Assembly: GCF_013522725.1 (NCBI RefSeq) | Contig: NZ_JAAMRF010000003.1 | Location: forward strand, 62,001-126,000 | Direction: 5' to 3' | Source of the DNA: Stutzerimonas azotifigens | Lineage (GTDB): Bacteria > Pseudomonadota > Gammaproteobacteria > Pseudomonadales > Pseudomonadaceae | Length of the DNA: 64,000 nucleotides | Part shown: positions 53,247 to 64,000 of the stretch, piece by piece | Position numbering within the stretch: position 1 is the first letter of the stretch | Layout of the letters: each line of letters opens with the position of its first letter | Notes under the pieces: model-generated | Told to the model about the DNA's origin: nothing | The model's input: the letters and a program-made list of their open reading frames with translations, nothing else | Databases searched by the model: none | Made by a program: the position numbers and the translations under genes

Positions 53247-54605
53247 ATGAGCGATACGCAAACCCAGCAATGGCAAGCCATGAGCCGCGACCACCATCTG
53301 CCGCCGTTCAGCGACTACAAGACGCTGAACGCCCGAGGTGCGCGGATCATCACCCGCGCCGACGGCGTCTACCTGTGGGACAGCGAGGGCAACAAGATCC
53401 TCGATGCCATGGCTGGGCTCTGGTGCGTCAATGTCGGCTACGGCCGCGAAGAGCTGGTCGAGGCGGCCAGCCGACAGATGCGCGAGCTGCCCTATTACAA
53501 CCTGTTCTTCCAGACCGCCCACCCGCCGGCCCTCGCGCTGGCCAAGGCGATCGCCGAGATCACGCCGGCCGGCATGAACCATGTGTTCTTCACCGGTTCC
53601 GGCTCGGAGGCCAACGACACCGTGCTGCGCATGGTGCGCCATTACTGGGCAATCAAAGGCCAGCCGGAGAAGAAAGTGGTCATCGGCCGCTGGAACGGCT
53701 ATCACGGCTCGACCGTCGCGGGCGTCAGCCTCGGCGGGATGAAGGCGATGCACGGGCAGGGCGATCTGCCGATTCCGGGTATCGAGCATATCGACCAGCC
53801 CTACTGGTTCGGCGAAGGAGGCGACCTGGACCCTGACGCCTTTGGCGTGCAAGTGGCCGAACAGCTCGAGCGCAAGATTCTCGAGGTGGGCGAGGACAAG
53901 ATCGCCGCCTTCATCGCCGAGCCGATCCAGGGCGCGGGCGGTGTGATCATTCCGCCGGACAGCTACTGGCCCAAGGTGCGCGAGATCCTCGACCGCTACG
54001 ACATCCTGCTGATCGCCGACGAGGTGATTTGCGGCTTCGGCCGCACCGGCGAATGGTTCGGCAGCGACTATTTCGGCAACGCGCCGGACCTGATGCCGAT
54101 CGCCAAGGGCCTGACCTCCGGCTACATCCCCATGGGCGGCGTCGTGGTGCGCGACGAAGTGGTGCAAACGCTCAACGAGGGCGGCGAGTTCTACCACGGC
54201 TTCACCTATTCGGGGCATCCGGTGGCGGCCGCGGTGGCGCTGGAGAATATCCGCATCCTGCGCGAGGAGCGCATCGTCGAGCGGGTGAAGGCGCATACGG
54301 CACCCTATTTGCAGAAGCGCTGGGCGGAACTGGCGGAACATCCGCTGGTGGGGGAGGCGCGTGGCGTCGGCATGCTCGGCGCGCTCGAGCTGGTAAAGGA
54401 CAAGAAGACCCGAGAGCGCTTTACTGATCAGGGTGTCGGCATGCGCTGCCGCGATCACTGTTTCGATAATGGTCTGGTGATGCGCGCCGTCGGCGACACC
54501 ATGATCATTTCTCCGCCGCTGGTGATCAGCACCGACGAAATCGACGAGTTGCTGGCCAAGGTTCGCCGTTGTCTGGATCTGACGGCGAAAGACATGCGGG
54601 CCTGA
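53247..54605 (+). CDS. spuC: Polyamine:pyruvate aminotransferase
   Basis: A 452-residue class III aminotransferase with '[15 protein letters not shown]' and the pyridoxal lysine in '[15 protein letters not shown]'. SpuC converts putrescine and other diamines to aminoaldehydes with pyruvate as acceptor. The start [17 protein letters not shown] follows GGAGG. It could work with the KauB-like dehydrogenase at 3057. It belongs to the spuABC operon and is followed by the transporter genes. Confidence 0.94.
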   Translation: MSDTQTQQWQAMSRDHHLPPFSDYKTLNARGARIITRADGVYLWDSEGNKILDAMAGLWCVNVGYGREELVEAASRQMRELPYYNLFFQTAHPPALALAKAIAEITPAGMNHVFFTGSGSEANDTVLRMVRHYWAIKGQPEKKVVIGRWNGYHGSTVAGVSLGGMKAMHGQGDLPIPGIEHIDQPYWFGEGGDLDPDAFGVQVAEQLERKILEVGEDKIAAFIAEPIQGAGGVIIPPDSYWPKVREILDRYDILLIADEVICGFGRTGEWFGSDYFGNAPDLMPIAKGLTSGYIPMGGVVVRDEVVQTLNEGGEFYHGFTYSGHPVAAAVALENIRILREERIVERVKAHTAPYLQKRWAELAEHPLVGEARGVGMLGALELVKDKKTRERFTDQGVGMRCRDHCFDNGLVMRAVGDTMIISPPLVISTDEIDELLAKVRRCLDLTAKDMRA

Positions 54606-54660
54606 ACGCTGCGCACGGCGGCCGTTACGGGTGACTTTTGTAGCGTCTGGCCTGTTGTAA

Positions 54661-55860
<1,200 letters not shown>

Positions 55861-55868
55861 GCCATGCC

Positions 55869-55993
55869 GACTCCGGTCTTGTATCCCGTCTCCGGAGTCC
55901 TTTCGGCGTGGCAGACGCGTATAGCGGCTGCCACGCCTCTCCCCAATCGCCACCCCATTCAGACCTGCTGTTGTCCCGTCTTTGCGACAACAG
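55869..55993 (+). terminator. Three hairpins between spuD and spuE (probable partial terminators)
   Basis: GACTCCGG/CCGGAGTC (55869-55876 and 55892-55899), GGCGTGGCAG/CTGCCACGCC (55905-55914 and 55928-55937) and CTGTTGTC/GACAACAG (55968-55975 and 55986-55993, followed by TTGATTTTTC). All three stems are perfect. They fill the 212-base gap and probably limit read-through or protect spuD mRNA. Confidence 0.6.
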
Positions 55994-56045
55994 TTGATTT
56001 TTCGAGGTTTTTCCCATAAACAGCCCGCCTTTACCCGCCGGGTGA

Positions 56046-57164
<1,119 letters not shown>

Positions 57165-57198
57165 GTCCCGACGCTGTGCCCGGCGCAGCTCGGTAGCC

Positions 57199-57218
57199 GC
57201 CCAGCCCGCTGGCTGGGC
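57199..57218 (+). terminator. Hairpin between spuE and spuF
   Basis: GCCCAGCC-CGCT-GGCTGGGC is a perfect 8-bp stem followed by CAATTTTCC, resembling a weak rho-independent terminator that would reduce transcription into the ABC genes. Confidence 0.6.
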
Positions 57219-57245
57219 CAATTTTCCATCTTCGGGAGTTCGCGC

Positions 57246-58397
57246 ATGGCCGTAGCCTCCAGCGCCTACAAGAAAGCCCTCAGCGGCGAAAGCAAAAGCA
57301 AGCAGGTGCTGCTCAAGATCGACCGCGTCACCAAGAAGTTCGACGAGACGGTGGCGGTCGACGATGTCTCCCTGAACATTCACCAGGGCGAGATCTTCGC
57401 CCTGCTGGGAGGATCGGGCTCCGGCAAGTCGACGCTGCTGCGCATGCTCGCCGGCTTCGAGCGGCCCACCGAGGGGCGCATTTTCCTCGACGGTCAGGAC
57501 ATCACTGATTTGCCGCCCTACGAGCGGCCGATCAACATGATGTTCCAGTCCTACGCGCTGTTCCCGCACATGACGGTGGAGCAGAACATCGCCTTCGGCC
57601 TCAAGCAGGACAAACTGCCCAAGGGCGAGGTGGAAGAACGTGTCGCCGAAATGCTCAAGCTGGTGCAGATGAGCCAGTACGCCAAGCGTAAGCCGCATCA
57701 GCTTTCCGGTGGCCAGCGCCAGCGGGTCGCCCTGGCCCGCTCGCTGGCGAAAAGGCCCAAGCTGCTGTTGCTCGACGAGCCCATGGGCGCGCTGGACAAG
57801 AAGCTGCGCTCGCAAATGCAGCTGGAGCTGGTGCAGATCATCGAGCGGGTCGGCGTTACCTGCGTGATGGTCACCCATGATCAGGAAGAGGCCATGACCA
57901 TGGCCGAGCGCATCGCCATCATGCACCTGGGCTGGATCGCCCAGGTCGGCAGCCCGATGGATATCTACGAAACGCCGGCGAGCCGGCTGGTTTGCGAGTT
58001 CATCGGCAACGTCAACCTGTTCGATGGCGAGCTGGTCGAGGACATGGAAGACCACGCCATCATCGCCTGCCCTGGGCTGGAAATTCCGATCTATGTCGGC
58101 CACGGCATCAGCACCCGCGCCGAAGACAAGCGCATCACTTACGCCCTGCGCCCGGAAAAGCTGCTGATCGGCACCGAGTTGCCGGAGCTGCAGCGCCCCG
58201 GCTACAACTGGGCCAAGGGCGTGGTGCATGACATCGCCTACCTCGGAGGTCATTCGGTGTACTACATCAAGCTGCCGTCAGGCGGTGTGGTGCAGGCCTT
58301 CCTGGCCAACTCCGAACGCCACGTGAAATGGCCGACCTGGGAGGAAGAGGTGTACGTGTACTGGTGGGATGACAGCGGCGTGGTGCTGCAGGCATGA
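57246..58397 (+). CDS. spuF: Polyamine ABC transporter ATP-binding protein
   Basis: A 383-residue PotA/PotG-type ATPase: Walker A 'GGSGSGKST', signature 'LSGGQRQRVALARSL', Walker B 'LLLLDEPMGAL', and a C-terminal TOBE-like domain. It powers import by SpuG and SpuH. GGGAG precedes the ATG. It overlaps spuG by four bases. Confidence 0.94.
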   Translation: MAVASSAYKKALSGESKSKQVLLKIDRVTKKFDETVAVDDVSLNIHQGEIFALLGGSGSGKSTLLRMLAGFERPTEGRIFLDGQDITDLPPYERPINMMFQSYALFPHMTVEQNIAFGLKQDKLPKGEVEERVAEMLKLVQMSQYAKRKPHQLSGGQRQRVALARSLAKRPKLLLLDEPMGALDKKLRSQMQLELVQIIERVGVTCVMVTHDQEEAMTMAERIAIMHLGWIAQVGSPMDIYETPASRLVCEFIGNVNLFDGELVEDMEDHAIIACPGLEIPIYVGHGISTRAEDKRITYALRPEKLLIGTELPELQRPGYNWAKGVVHDIAYLGGHSVYYIKLPSGGVVQAFLANSERHVKWPTWEEEVYVYWWDDSGVVLQA

Positions 58398-59290
58398 ACC
58401 GGCTCAGGATGAACAACGGACGCCGTCTGGTCATCGGTGTTCCCTTCGTCTGGCTGATGCTGTTCTTCCTGCTGCCCTTCGTCATCGTACTGAAGATCAG
58501 CTTTGCCGAAGCCGACGTCGCCATTCCGCCCTATACCGAAATCTTCAGCTACGCCGAGCAGCAGCTGCAGGTGGTCATCAACCTGGGCAATTACATCTTC
58601 CTCAGTGAAGATCAGCTCTACCTGGCGGCCTACGCCGGTTCACTGAAGATCGCCTTCGTCAGCACCCTGCTGTGCCTGCTGATCGGCTATCCGATGGCCT
58701 ACGCCATCGCCCGCGCGCGCAAGGACCTGCAGACCGTCCTGCTGCTGCTGATCATGATGCCGACCTGGACGGCCATCCTGATCCGCGTCTACGCCTGGAT
58801 GGGCATTCTCAGCAGCAACGGCATTCTCAACGGGCTGTTGCAGGGCCTGGGGCTGATCGATGCGCCGCTGCAGATCCTCAATACCGACACCGCGGTATAC
58901 ATCGGCGTGGTCTATTCCTACCTGCCGTTCATGATCCTGCCGCTTTACGCCAACCTGGTTAAGCACGACCTCAGCCTGCTCGAGGCGGCTTCGGATCTCG
59001 GTGCGCGCAATCTCTCCAGCTTCTGGAAGATCACCGTACCGCTGTCGAAGAACGGCATCATCGCCGGCTGCATGCTGGTGTTCATTCCGGTGGTGGGCGA
59101 GTTCGTGATCCCCGAGCTACTCGGCGGGCCGGAGACGCTGATGATCGGCAAGGTGCTCTGGCAGGAGTTCTTCAACAACCGCGACTGGCCGGTGGCTGCG
59201 GCTCTGGCAGTGGTGATGCTGGCGCTTCTGTTGGTGCCGATCATCCTGTTCAACCGCAACCAGGCGCGGGCGCTGGAGGGCAAGCTATGA
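58394..59290 (+). CDS. spuG: Polyamine ABC transporter permease (PotH-like)
   Basis: A 298-residue inner membrane permease with six hydrophobic segments and the EAA loop 'LLEAASDLGARNLSSFWKIT'. It forms the transport channel with SpuH. ATGA overlaps join it to spuF and spuH. Length and order match PA0303. Confidence 0.93.
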   Translation: MNRLRMNNGRRLVIGVPFVWLMLFFLLPFVIVLKISFAEADVAIPPYTEIFSYAEQQLQVVINLGNYIFLSEDQLYLAAYAGSLKIAFVSTLLCLLIGYPMAYAIARARKDLQTVLLLLIMMPTWTAILIRVYAWMGILSSNGILNGLLQGLGLIDAPLQILNTDTAVYIGVVYSYLPFMILPLYANLVKHDLSLLEAASDLGARNLSSFWKITVPLSKNGIIAGCMLVFIPVVGEFVIPELLGGPETLMIGKVLWQEFFNNRDWPVAAALAVVMLALLLVPIILFNRNQARALEGKL

Positions 59291-60186
59291 AGCGCTACAG
59301 CTTTTCCAACCTGATCCTGGTGCTGGGCCTGCTGTTCATCTACCTGCCGATGGTGATTCTGGTCATCTACTCGTTCAACGCCTCGCGGCTGGTGACGGTG
59401 TGGGGTGGCTGGTCGCTGAAGTGGTACGCCGGGCTGCTGGACAATAGCCAGCTGATGGGCGCGGTGATGCGTTCGCTGGAGGTGGCCTTCTACACAGCGA
59501 TCGCCGCGGTAGCGCTGGGCACCATGGCCGCCTTCGTGCTGACCCGTATTCCGCAGTTTCGCGGGCGCACGCTGTTCGGCGGTCTGGTCACCGCGCCATT
59601 GGTGATGCCCGAGGTGATCACCGGCCTGTCACTGCTGCTGCTGTTCGTGGCCATGGCGCAGTTGATCGGCTGGCCGGCCCAGCGCGGCCTGACCACCATC
59701 TGGATCGCCCACACCACCTTCTGCTCGGCCTATGTCGCGGTGGTTGTTTCGGCCCGGCTGCGAGAGCTGGACCTGTCCATCGAAGAAGCGGCGATGGACC
59801 TCGGGGCGAGGCCGTGGAAGGTGTTCTTCCTGATCACCATGCCGATGATCGCGCCCTCTCTGGCGGCCGGCGGCATGCTCTCGTTCGCGCTCTCGCTGGA
59901 CGATCTGGTGCTGGCGAGCTTCGTCTCCGGACCCGGTTCGACCACCTTGCCGATGGAAATCTTCTCTGCGGTGCGCCTCGGTGTGAAGCCGGAGATCAAC
60001 GCGGTGGCGAGCCTGATCCTGTTGGTCGTGTCGCTGGCGACATTCCTCGCCTGGTTCATCACTCGGCGTGCCGACAAGCGCCGTGCACGGGCGATGCAGC
60101 AGGCCCTGGACGACACCGGGACACCGACCTTCCGTCAGGTGATCGACAGTCGCAAGGCCATGACCCCGCCTTCAACCCACAGCTGA
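59287..60186 (+). CDS. spuH: Polyamine ABC transporter permease (PotI-like)
   Basis: A 299-residue permease with six membrane segments and the EAA loop 'IEEAAMDLGARPWKVFFLIT'. Second channel subunit with SpuG and last gene of the spu transporter operon. Converges on the gene at 60230. Confidence 0.93.
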   Translation: MKRYSFSNLILVLGLLFIYLPMVILVIYSFNASRLVTVWGGWSLKWYAGLLDNSQLMGAVMRSLEVAFYTAIAAVALGTMAAFVLTRIPQFRGRTLFGGLVTAPLVMPEVITGLSLLLLFVAMAQLIGWPAQRGLTTIWIAHTTFCSAYVAVVVSARLRELDLSIEEAAMDLGARPWKVFFLITMPMIAPSLAAGGMLSFALSLDDLVLASFVSGPGSTTLPMEIFSAVRLGVKPEINAVASLILLVVSLATFLAWFITRRADKRRARAMQQALDDTGTPTFRQVIDSRKAMTPPSTHS

Positions 60187-60229
60187 GCGAGACCGCCAGC
60201 TCGTCGCTGATGCGACGGCTGGCGGGCCG

Positions 60230-60796
60230 TCAACGCTGCCAGTCGCAGAAACAACCCACCGCCAGCGAATGGGTCGCCGCCACCCGGCGGCCGGACGCCA
60301 GGGCCTCGATGATCGGCTCGATGAAGCTGTTGCCCGAATTGCACACCGCGCCTTCGCTGTAGGGCCCGACATAGGCCAGCCTGCCGCTGCGGTCCCAGAT
60401 CGCCACGGCGGGGCTTGCCGGCAACCCCTCGGCGCCGGACAGTGACTCGAGCGGCTGCAGTCGCGCCAGCTGGTGCGGCAGGCGACCGCTGCTGCCGGGC
60501 TTTTGCACGACATGGAAGGACACGCCCTGCCCGGCGTAGCGCGCGATGAGTTCGGCCAGATGCTGCTGATTACCGACATTGCAGGGACAGGCCGGATCCC
60601 AGAAGTGCACGACGCGAATATCCCCGGTGCCTGCCAGGGCGGGTGGCAGGGCGAGACTGTCGCCGGAGAACAACGCGGTGCGATCATCGAAGGGGCGCAG
60701 ATAGCGCGCCTGGAACCACCAGAACGCGGCGAGCATGGCGATGATCCAGAGGATGCCGATGAGGCCGACCAGCAGGTATTTGTAGCGTGGAGACAT
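60230..60796 (-). CDS. Membrane-anchored thioredoxin-fold protein with CPC motif
   Basis: A 188-residue protein with one N-terminal membrane helix (about 8-28) and a periplasmic thioredoxin-like domain. The motif 'HFWDPACPCNVGN' puts a C-P-C where thioredoxins have CxxC; two more cysteines sit in 'GCFCDW' at the C-terminus and one in 'AVCNSG'. The 'SPAVAIWD' segment may hold the cis-proline. Start at 60796 is chosen so that the helix is N-terminal. Redox role likely; partner unknown. Confidence 0.72.
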   Translation of the reverse strand: MSPRYKYLLVGLIGILWIIAMLAAFWWFQARYLRPFDDRTALFSGDSLALPPALAGTGDIRVVHFWDPACPCNVGNQQHLAELIARYAGQGVSFHVVQKPGSSGRLPHQLARLQPLESLSGAEGLPASPAVAIWDRSGRLAYVGPYSEGAVCNSGNSFIEPIIEALASGRRVAATHSLAVGCFCDWQR

Positions 60797-60880
60797 GACG
60801 GCGCTCGTTAGACGGTTTCTCAGCTTGCCACGCCGTGGCACAGAGCAGAATATCGTGCCCGCTCACGTTTGAAGAATTTG

Positions 60881-61822
60881 ATGATGGCCGACTCCCTCGA
60901 TCCCGACCTGCTGCGCGCGGCCTTGCAGCCCCTGGCGCAGACGACCGACCTGTCGCCCCAGGCGCGCCACTACCAGGCCTTCTATGGGCTGGACCTGCCG
61001 CACCGGCCGGGCGTGCACAGCGCCCTGGGGCGTTTCGCCGTACGCGATTACGAAGTGGTCGCCCAGGCCTGGTGGCCGGACAGTCCGCGCGCGACGCTGA
61101 TCGTCCTGCACGGTTTCTATGACCACATGGGGCTGTATCGCCATGTGGTCGACTGGGGCTTGGAGATGGGGTTTGCCGTGCTTGGCTGCGACCTGCCCGG
61201 CCATGGGCTGTCGAGCGGCCCCAGGGCGAGCATCAACGAGTTCGACGAATACCAGGCGGTGCTGCAGGCCCTGCTCGAAGAGGCGCGGCGGCTGGAACTG
61301 CCGGCCCCCTGGCACCTGCTCGGACAGAGCACCGGCGGTGCGATCGCCCTCGATCACCTGCTGCATACGGATCAGCCCGGCGCGCTGGGTGAGACCATCC
61401 TGCTGGCACCGCTGGTGCGGCCGCGTTCATGGGGCTGGTCGCGGGTGAGCTACGAGCTGTTGCGCCGTTTCGTCGATCAGATCCCTCGACGTTTCAGCGA
61501 GAACTCCAGCGATGCCGGCTTTCTCGAGTTCATCCAGACCCGCGACCCGCTGCAGCCGGTCATTCTGCCGACGGCCTGGGTCGGCGCCCTGTCGCGCTGG
61601 ATCCCGCGCATCGAGGCCGCGCCGGGCTGTCGGCACCGCCCGATCATCGTGCAGGGCGAGGCGGACATGACGGTGGACTGGCGCTACAACCTGCCGGTAC
61701 TGCAGCGCAAGTTCGACAACCCCGAGGTACTGCGGCTACCGGCTGCGCGTCACCACCTGGCCAACGAGAGCGAGGCGCTGCGACGGCAGTACTTCGACTT
61801 CCTCCGCGAGCGCCTCGGCTAA
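60881..61822 (+). CDS. Alpha/beta hydrolase (lysophospholipase-like)
   Basis: A 313-residue serine hydrolase of the Hydrolase_4 group. 'LHGFYDHMGLYRHVVDWGL' region starts the core, the nucleophile is Ser in 'LLGQSTGGAIAL', the acid Asp in 'GEADMTVDW' and the base His in 'AARHHLANES'. It probably cleaves an acyl ester, for instance lysophospholipid or monoglyceride. GAAGAA precedes ATG 60881; ATG 60884 is an alternative. Confidence 0.85.
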   Translation: MMADSLDPDLLRAALQPLAQTTDLSPQARHYQAFYGLDLPHRPGVHSALGRFAVRDYEVVAQAWWPDSPRATLIVLHGFYDHMGLYRHVVDWGLEMGFAVLGCDLPGHGLSSGPRASINEFDEYQAVLQALLEEARRLELPAPWHLLGQSTGGAIALDHLLHTDQPGALGETILLAPLVRPRSWGWSRVSYELLRRFVDQIPRRFSENSSDAGFLEFIQTRDPLQPVILPTAWVGALSRWIPRIEAAPGCRHRPIIVQGEADMTVDWRYNLPVLQRKFDNPEVLRLPAARHHLANESEALRRQYFDFLRERLG

Positions 61823-61829
61823 GCGGCGA

Positions 61830-62564
61830 TTACTGAGCGCCGACCGCCAGAGCCGCACGCAGCGCCTTCAGCGCGGCATCAAAATAGGCCTTGCCGTCGC
61901 TCGATTGGGCGAAGGCGACGTACTCCTCGAGTTCGGCATCGGACAGGTCGCGGTAGACGAACAGCAGGGTGTTGTCGATCTCGCCGTCCATCTGCTGGAT
62001 CAGGCGTTCACGCTGGGTATCGAGCAGTCCCTGGGCCTGACCTCCACCGAGGATACCCGGCAGCATCTGGCTCAGGCTGTCGGCGGCTACGCCGGCCAGC
62101 GCCAGACTGACTTCGGCACCGGCCTCGGTGGCTGGCACGGCCTGGGCGAGATGGCGAATCAGCAGCTGGCGGTTGCTGCCCGCCTCCAGGCGGGGCAGGC
62201 CACCGGCATACTTGTCCAGTTGCTCGCGGCGACCGGCCAGCACCTCGGCGGATACGATCTTGCGCCCCAGCGGGGACTGGTAGAACTCGAGTGCCGGCTG
62301 TGGGTCGGCGAGGTTGCTACGCAATGCCTGCAACGCGCGGTTGTCCATGGCCTGCGGCGCGAAGCGCTGATTGCTGTTGTTGACCAGGGTCTTGAACACC
62401 GCCGGTGGAAGCGTCTGCTGGTAGCGCTGCTGAGCGGAGGTGAGTGCATCGGCGAAGTTGGCGCGCTGATCGGGCCAACCGGCGGTTTCGTACAGTTCCT
62501 GGTGGGCGTCGGCAAAGCTGTAAAGGCTGAAGGCGAACAACGCACAAGCTAAAAGGACGCGCAT
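61830..62564 (-). CDS. DUF2059 domain-containing exported protein
   Basis: A 244-residue helical protein with a signal peptide of about 18-20 residues (MRVLLACALFAFSLYSFADA). Two similar segments with 'ALEFYQSPLGRKI' and 'EYVAFAQSSDGKAYFDAA' are the DUF2059 pattern, usually found in periplasmic proteins. Function is not established. Convergent with the hydrolase gene and head-to-head with the oxygenase gene. Confidence 0.8.
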   Translation of the reverse strand: MRVLLACALFAFSLYSFADAHQELYETAGWPDQRANFADALTSAQQRYQQTLPPAVFKTLVNNSNQRFAPQAMDNRALQALRSNLADPQPALEFYQSPLGRKIVSAEVLAGRREQLDKYAGGLPRLEAGSNRQLLIRHLAQAVPATEAGAEVSLALAGVAADSLSQMLPGILGGGQAQGLLDTQRERLIQQMDGEIDNTLLFVYRDLSDAELEEYVAFAQSSDGKAYFDAALKALRAALAVGAQ

Positions 62565-62673
62565 GGGAACTCCTGTCTGGCGGGCATTTTATTTTCGGTG
62601 CCCCGGCGGCTGCTTGTCGAGGCTGGATTGGGGCGCTGATAGACTGTGCCGAGGCCTTTCGGAGTCTGCACCC

Positions 62674-63276
62674 TTGTCTTTCTCTGTCATCATCGACGAC
62701 CTCGCCGCGCGGGGATGGTCGTTGCAGCAAGCGTTCCTGTCCTCTGATCTGACCGCCGATCTGGCCGTCGAGTGCCGCACACGCGAGGCCGAAGGCGCCT
62801 TGCGCCCGGCAGGCATCGGTCGGGGTGATGGGGTTACGGTGCTCGAAGGCATCCGCGGCGACCACATCCAGTGGCTCGAACCAGGCCAATCCGATCCCAC
62901 CGATGCCTATCTCGATCTGATGGAGCAGCTGCGGCAGACGCTCAACCGCGAGCTTTTCTTGGGCCTCGAGGACTATGAGTGCCATTTCGCGCTCTATCCG
63001 CCCGGCGCGTTCTACAAGACGCATCTAGACCGCTTTCGCGACGACGATCGCCGTGCGGTGACCACCGCCCTGTACCTCAACCCGGACTGGCAGCCCGAGC
63101 ATGGTGGCGAGCTGCGTATGCATTTCAGCGATGCGCCGGCGCTGGATGTGGCGCCGACGGGTGGCACGTTGGTGGTATTCCTCTCCGGCGAAGTGCCCCA
63201 TGAAGTGCTGCCGACCCGCTGCGAGCGCCTGTCGCTGACCGGCTGGTTTCGCCGCCGCGCCCCCGAGCCGCTCTGA
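62674..63276 (+). CDS. 2-oxoglutarate/Fe(II) oxygenase, prolyl-4-hydroxylase type
   Basis: A 200-residue oxygenase with iron ligands in 'KTHLDRF' (His-x-Asp) and 'GEVPHEV' (distal His), and the 2-oxoglutarate arginine in 'ERLSLTGWFRR'. The family hydroxylates proteins or small molecules. No ATG fits; the frame opens at 62563 inside the divergent gene's start, so TTG 62674 with a GGAG nine bases upstream is preferred. Unrelated in sequence to the oxygenase at 41409. Confidence 0.8.
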   Translation: MSFSVIIDDLAARGWSLQQAFLSSDLTADLAVECRTREAEGALRPAGIGRGDGVTVLEGIRGDHIQWLEPGQSDPTDAYLDLMEQLRQTLNRELFLGLEDYECHFALYPPGAFYKTHLDRFRDDDRRAVTTALYLNPDWQPEHGGELRMHFSDAPALDVAPTGGTLVVFLSGEVPHEVLPTRCERLSLTGWFRRRAPEPL

Positions 63277-63295
63277 CCGGCGCTTTTTCACAGGC

Positions 63296-63322
63296 AAAAA
63301 AAGCCCGGCACTTGGCCGGGCT
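63296..63322 (-). terminator. Rho-independent terminator of the TRAP transporter gene
   Basis: Read on the minus strand, AGCCCGGC pairs with GCCGGGCT across a 5-base loop and is followed by seven T. It sits 17 bases after the stop of the dctM-like gene. Confidence 0.92.
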
Positions 63323-63338
63323 GAAAGAATTACTTGTG

Positions 63339-64000
63339 CTACATACCCAGCATGTTGGGCAGGCTCATCGAGATCGCCGGCACGTAGGTGATGATGATCA
63401 GGAAGCTCAGCATCATTGCCAGCCATGGCAGCACGGCGCGGATCACCTGGGTCACCGGCATGCCCGTCACCGCCGAGGCGACGAACAGGTTCAACCCCAC
63501 CGGCGGTGTGATCAGACCGATTTCCATGTTCACCACCATGATGATGCCCAGGTGGATCGGATCGATCCCCAGCTGCATGGCGATCGGGAACAGGATCGGC
63601 GCGAGGATCAGGATGATCGCCGACGGCTCCATGAAGGCACCGGCTATCAGCAGCACGATGTTCACCACCAGCAGGAACATCCAGGGCTGCAGACCGGCCT
63701 CGATTACCCAGGCGGTGATCGCCTGCGGAATCTGCTCGGTAGTCAGCACGTGGGCGAACAGCATGGCGTTGGCGATGATGAACATCAGCATGATGCTCAG
63801 TTTGCCGGATTCGAGGAGCACCTTCGGACAGTCGCGGATGCGCAGGTCCTTGTAGACGAACAGCGCGACGAAAGCCGAATACACCGCCGCCACGGCCGCG
63901 GCCTCGGTGGGGGTGAACATGCCCGAGTAGATACCGCCGAGGATGACCACCATCAGCAGCAGGCCCCAAACGGCCTTGCGTGCGGCGGTGAGCCATTCAC
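63339..64000 (-). CDS. dctM: TRAP dicarboxylate transporter, large permease subunit (DctM), C-terminal part
   Basis: About 220 residues of a membrane protein whose frame stays open to the window edge. 'GIYSGMFTPTEAAAVAAVYS' and 'GLITPPVGLNLFVAS' are signatures of DctM subunits, which usually have about 425 residues, so roughly the second half is seen. DctM imports C4-dicarboxylates with DctP and DctQ using sodium or proton gradients. A terminator follows. Confidence 0.92.
   Translation of the reverse strand, partial: EWLTAARKAVWGLLLMVVILGGIYSGMFTPTEAAAVAAVYSAFVALFVYKDLRIRDCPKVLLESGKLSIMLMFIIANAMLFAHVLTTEQIPQAITAWVIEAGLQPWMFLLVVNIVLLIAGAFMEPSAIILILAPILFPIAMQLGIDPIHLGIIMVVNMEIGLITPPVGLNLFVASAVTGMPVTQVIRAVLPWLAMMLSFLIIITYVPAISMSLPNMLGM

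Overview
This window reads as a chromosomal segment of a high-GC gammaproteobacterium of the Pseudomonadaceae, most likely a Pseudomonas or Stutzerimonas (P. stutzeri group) strain. The reasons are gene content and order remembered from P. aeruginosa: rpmB-rpmG next to a gabT2/kauB pair (PA5316-PA5312 in PAO1), desA and aguR-aguB-aguA (PA0286 to PA0294), and the complete spuI-spuA-spuB-spuC-spuD-spuE-spuF-spuG-spuH polyamine locus (PA0296-PA0304). No tRNA, rRNA, CRISPR array, prophage or insertion sequence was recognised. Assignments come from reading the translations; no database search was run.

Layout. 1-1074: start of an IclR-type regulator on the minus strand, then a gene-poor stretch with the decayed C-terminus of an acyl-CoA ligase and degenerate repeats, leading to the rpmB promoter. 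1075-1523: rpmB, rpmG and a strong terminator. 1585-4550: a divergent aminotransferase / aldehyde dehydrogenase pair. 4680-13765: a five-gene minus-strand signalling operon (kinase, receiver, kinase, receiver, Hpt-REC-REC-GGDEF) that looks like a duplicated kinase-receiver module feeding a diguanylate cyclase. 14245-16567: a fatty acid desaturase and a PAS-GGDEF cyclase. 16583-23531: a four-carbon acid sugar (threonate/erythronate) locus: transporter, denD, regulator, ltnD, otnK, otnC, otnI. 23539-27363: agmatine catabolism (aguA, aguB), its TetR regulator and an overlapping LysR gene. 27530-32054: a MacAB/PvdRT-like efflux pump with an OpmQ-like outer membrane channel. 32220-39324: single genes: a PctA-like amino-acid chemoreceptor, a DeoR regulator with an operator array, a small membrane protein, a bacteriophytochrome, a glutaredoxin-like protein and a zinc-ribbon protein. 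39542-49412: a nine-gene operon with a guanidinobutyrase (GbuA), a TIM-barrel enzyme, an Fe(II)/2-oxoglutarate oxygenase, an amino-acid ABC transporter, an adducin-like aldolase-fold protein, a thiamine-diphosphate decarboxylase resembling AruI, an NCS1 permease and a metallo-beta-lactamase-fold protein with an early amber codon. 49428-60186: the spu locus. 60230-64000: miscellaneous genes and the end of a TRAP transporter gene.

The common theme is nitrogen and carbon recovery from arginine-derived compounds. Agmatine passes through AguA/AguB to putrescine; putrescine and other polyamines pass through SpuI/SpuB/SpuC/SpuA plus an aldehyde dehydrogenase; 2-ketoarginine passes through an AruI-like decarboxylase, a KauB-like dehydrogenase and GbuA to GABA and urea. 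The nine-gene operon adds an oxygenase, a TIM-barrel protein and an aldolase-fold protein that do not fit these described routes. It is the best candidate here for an undescribed pathway.
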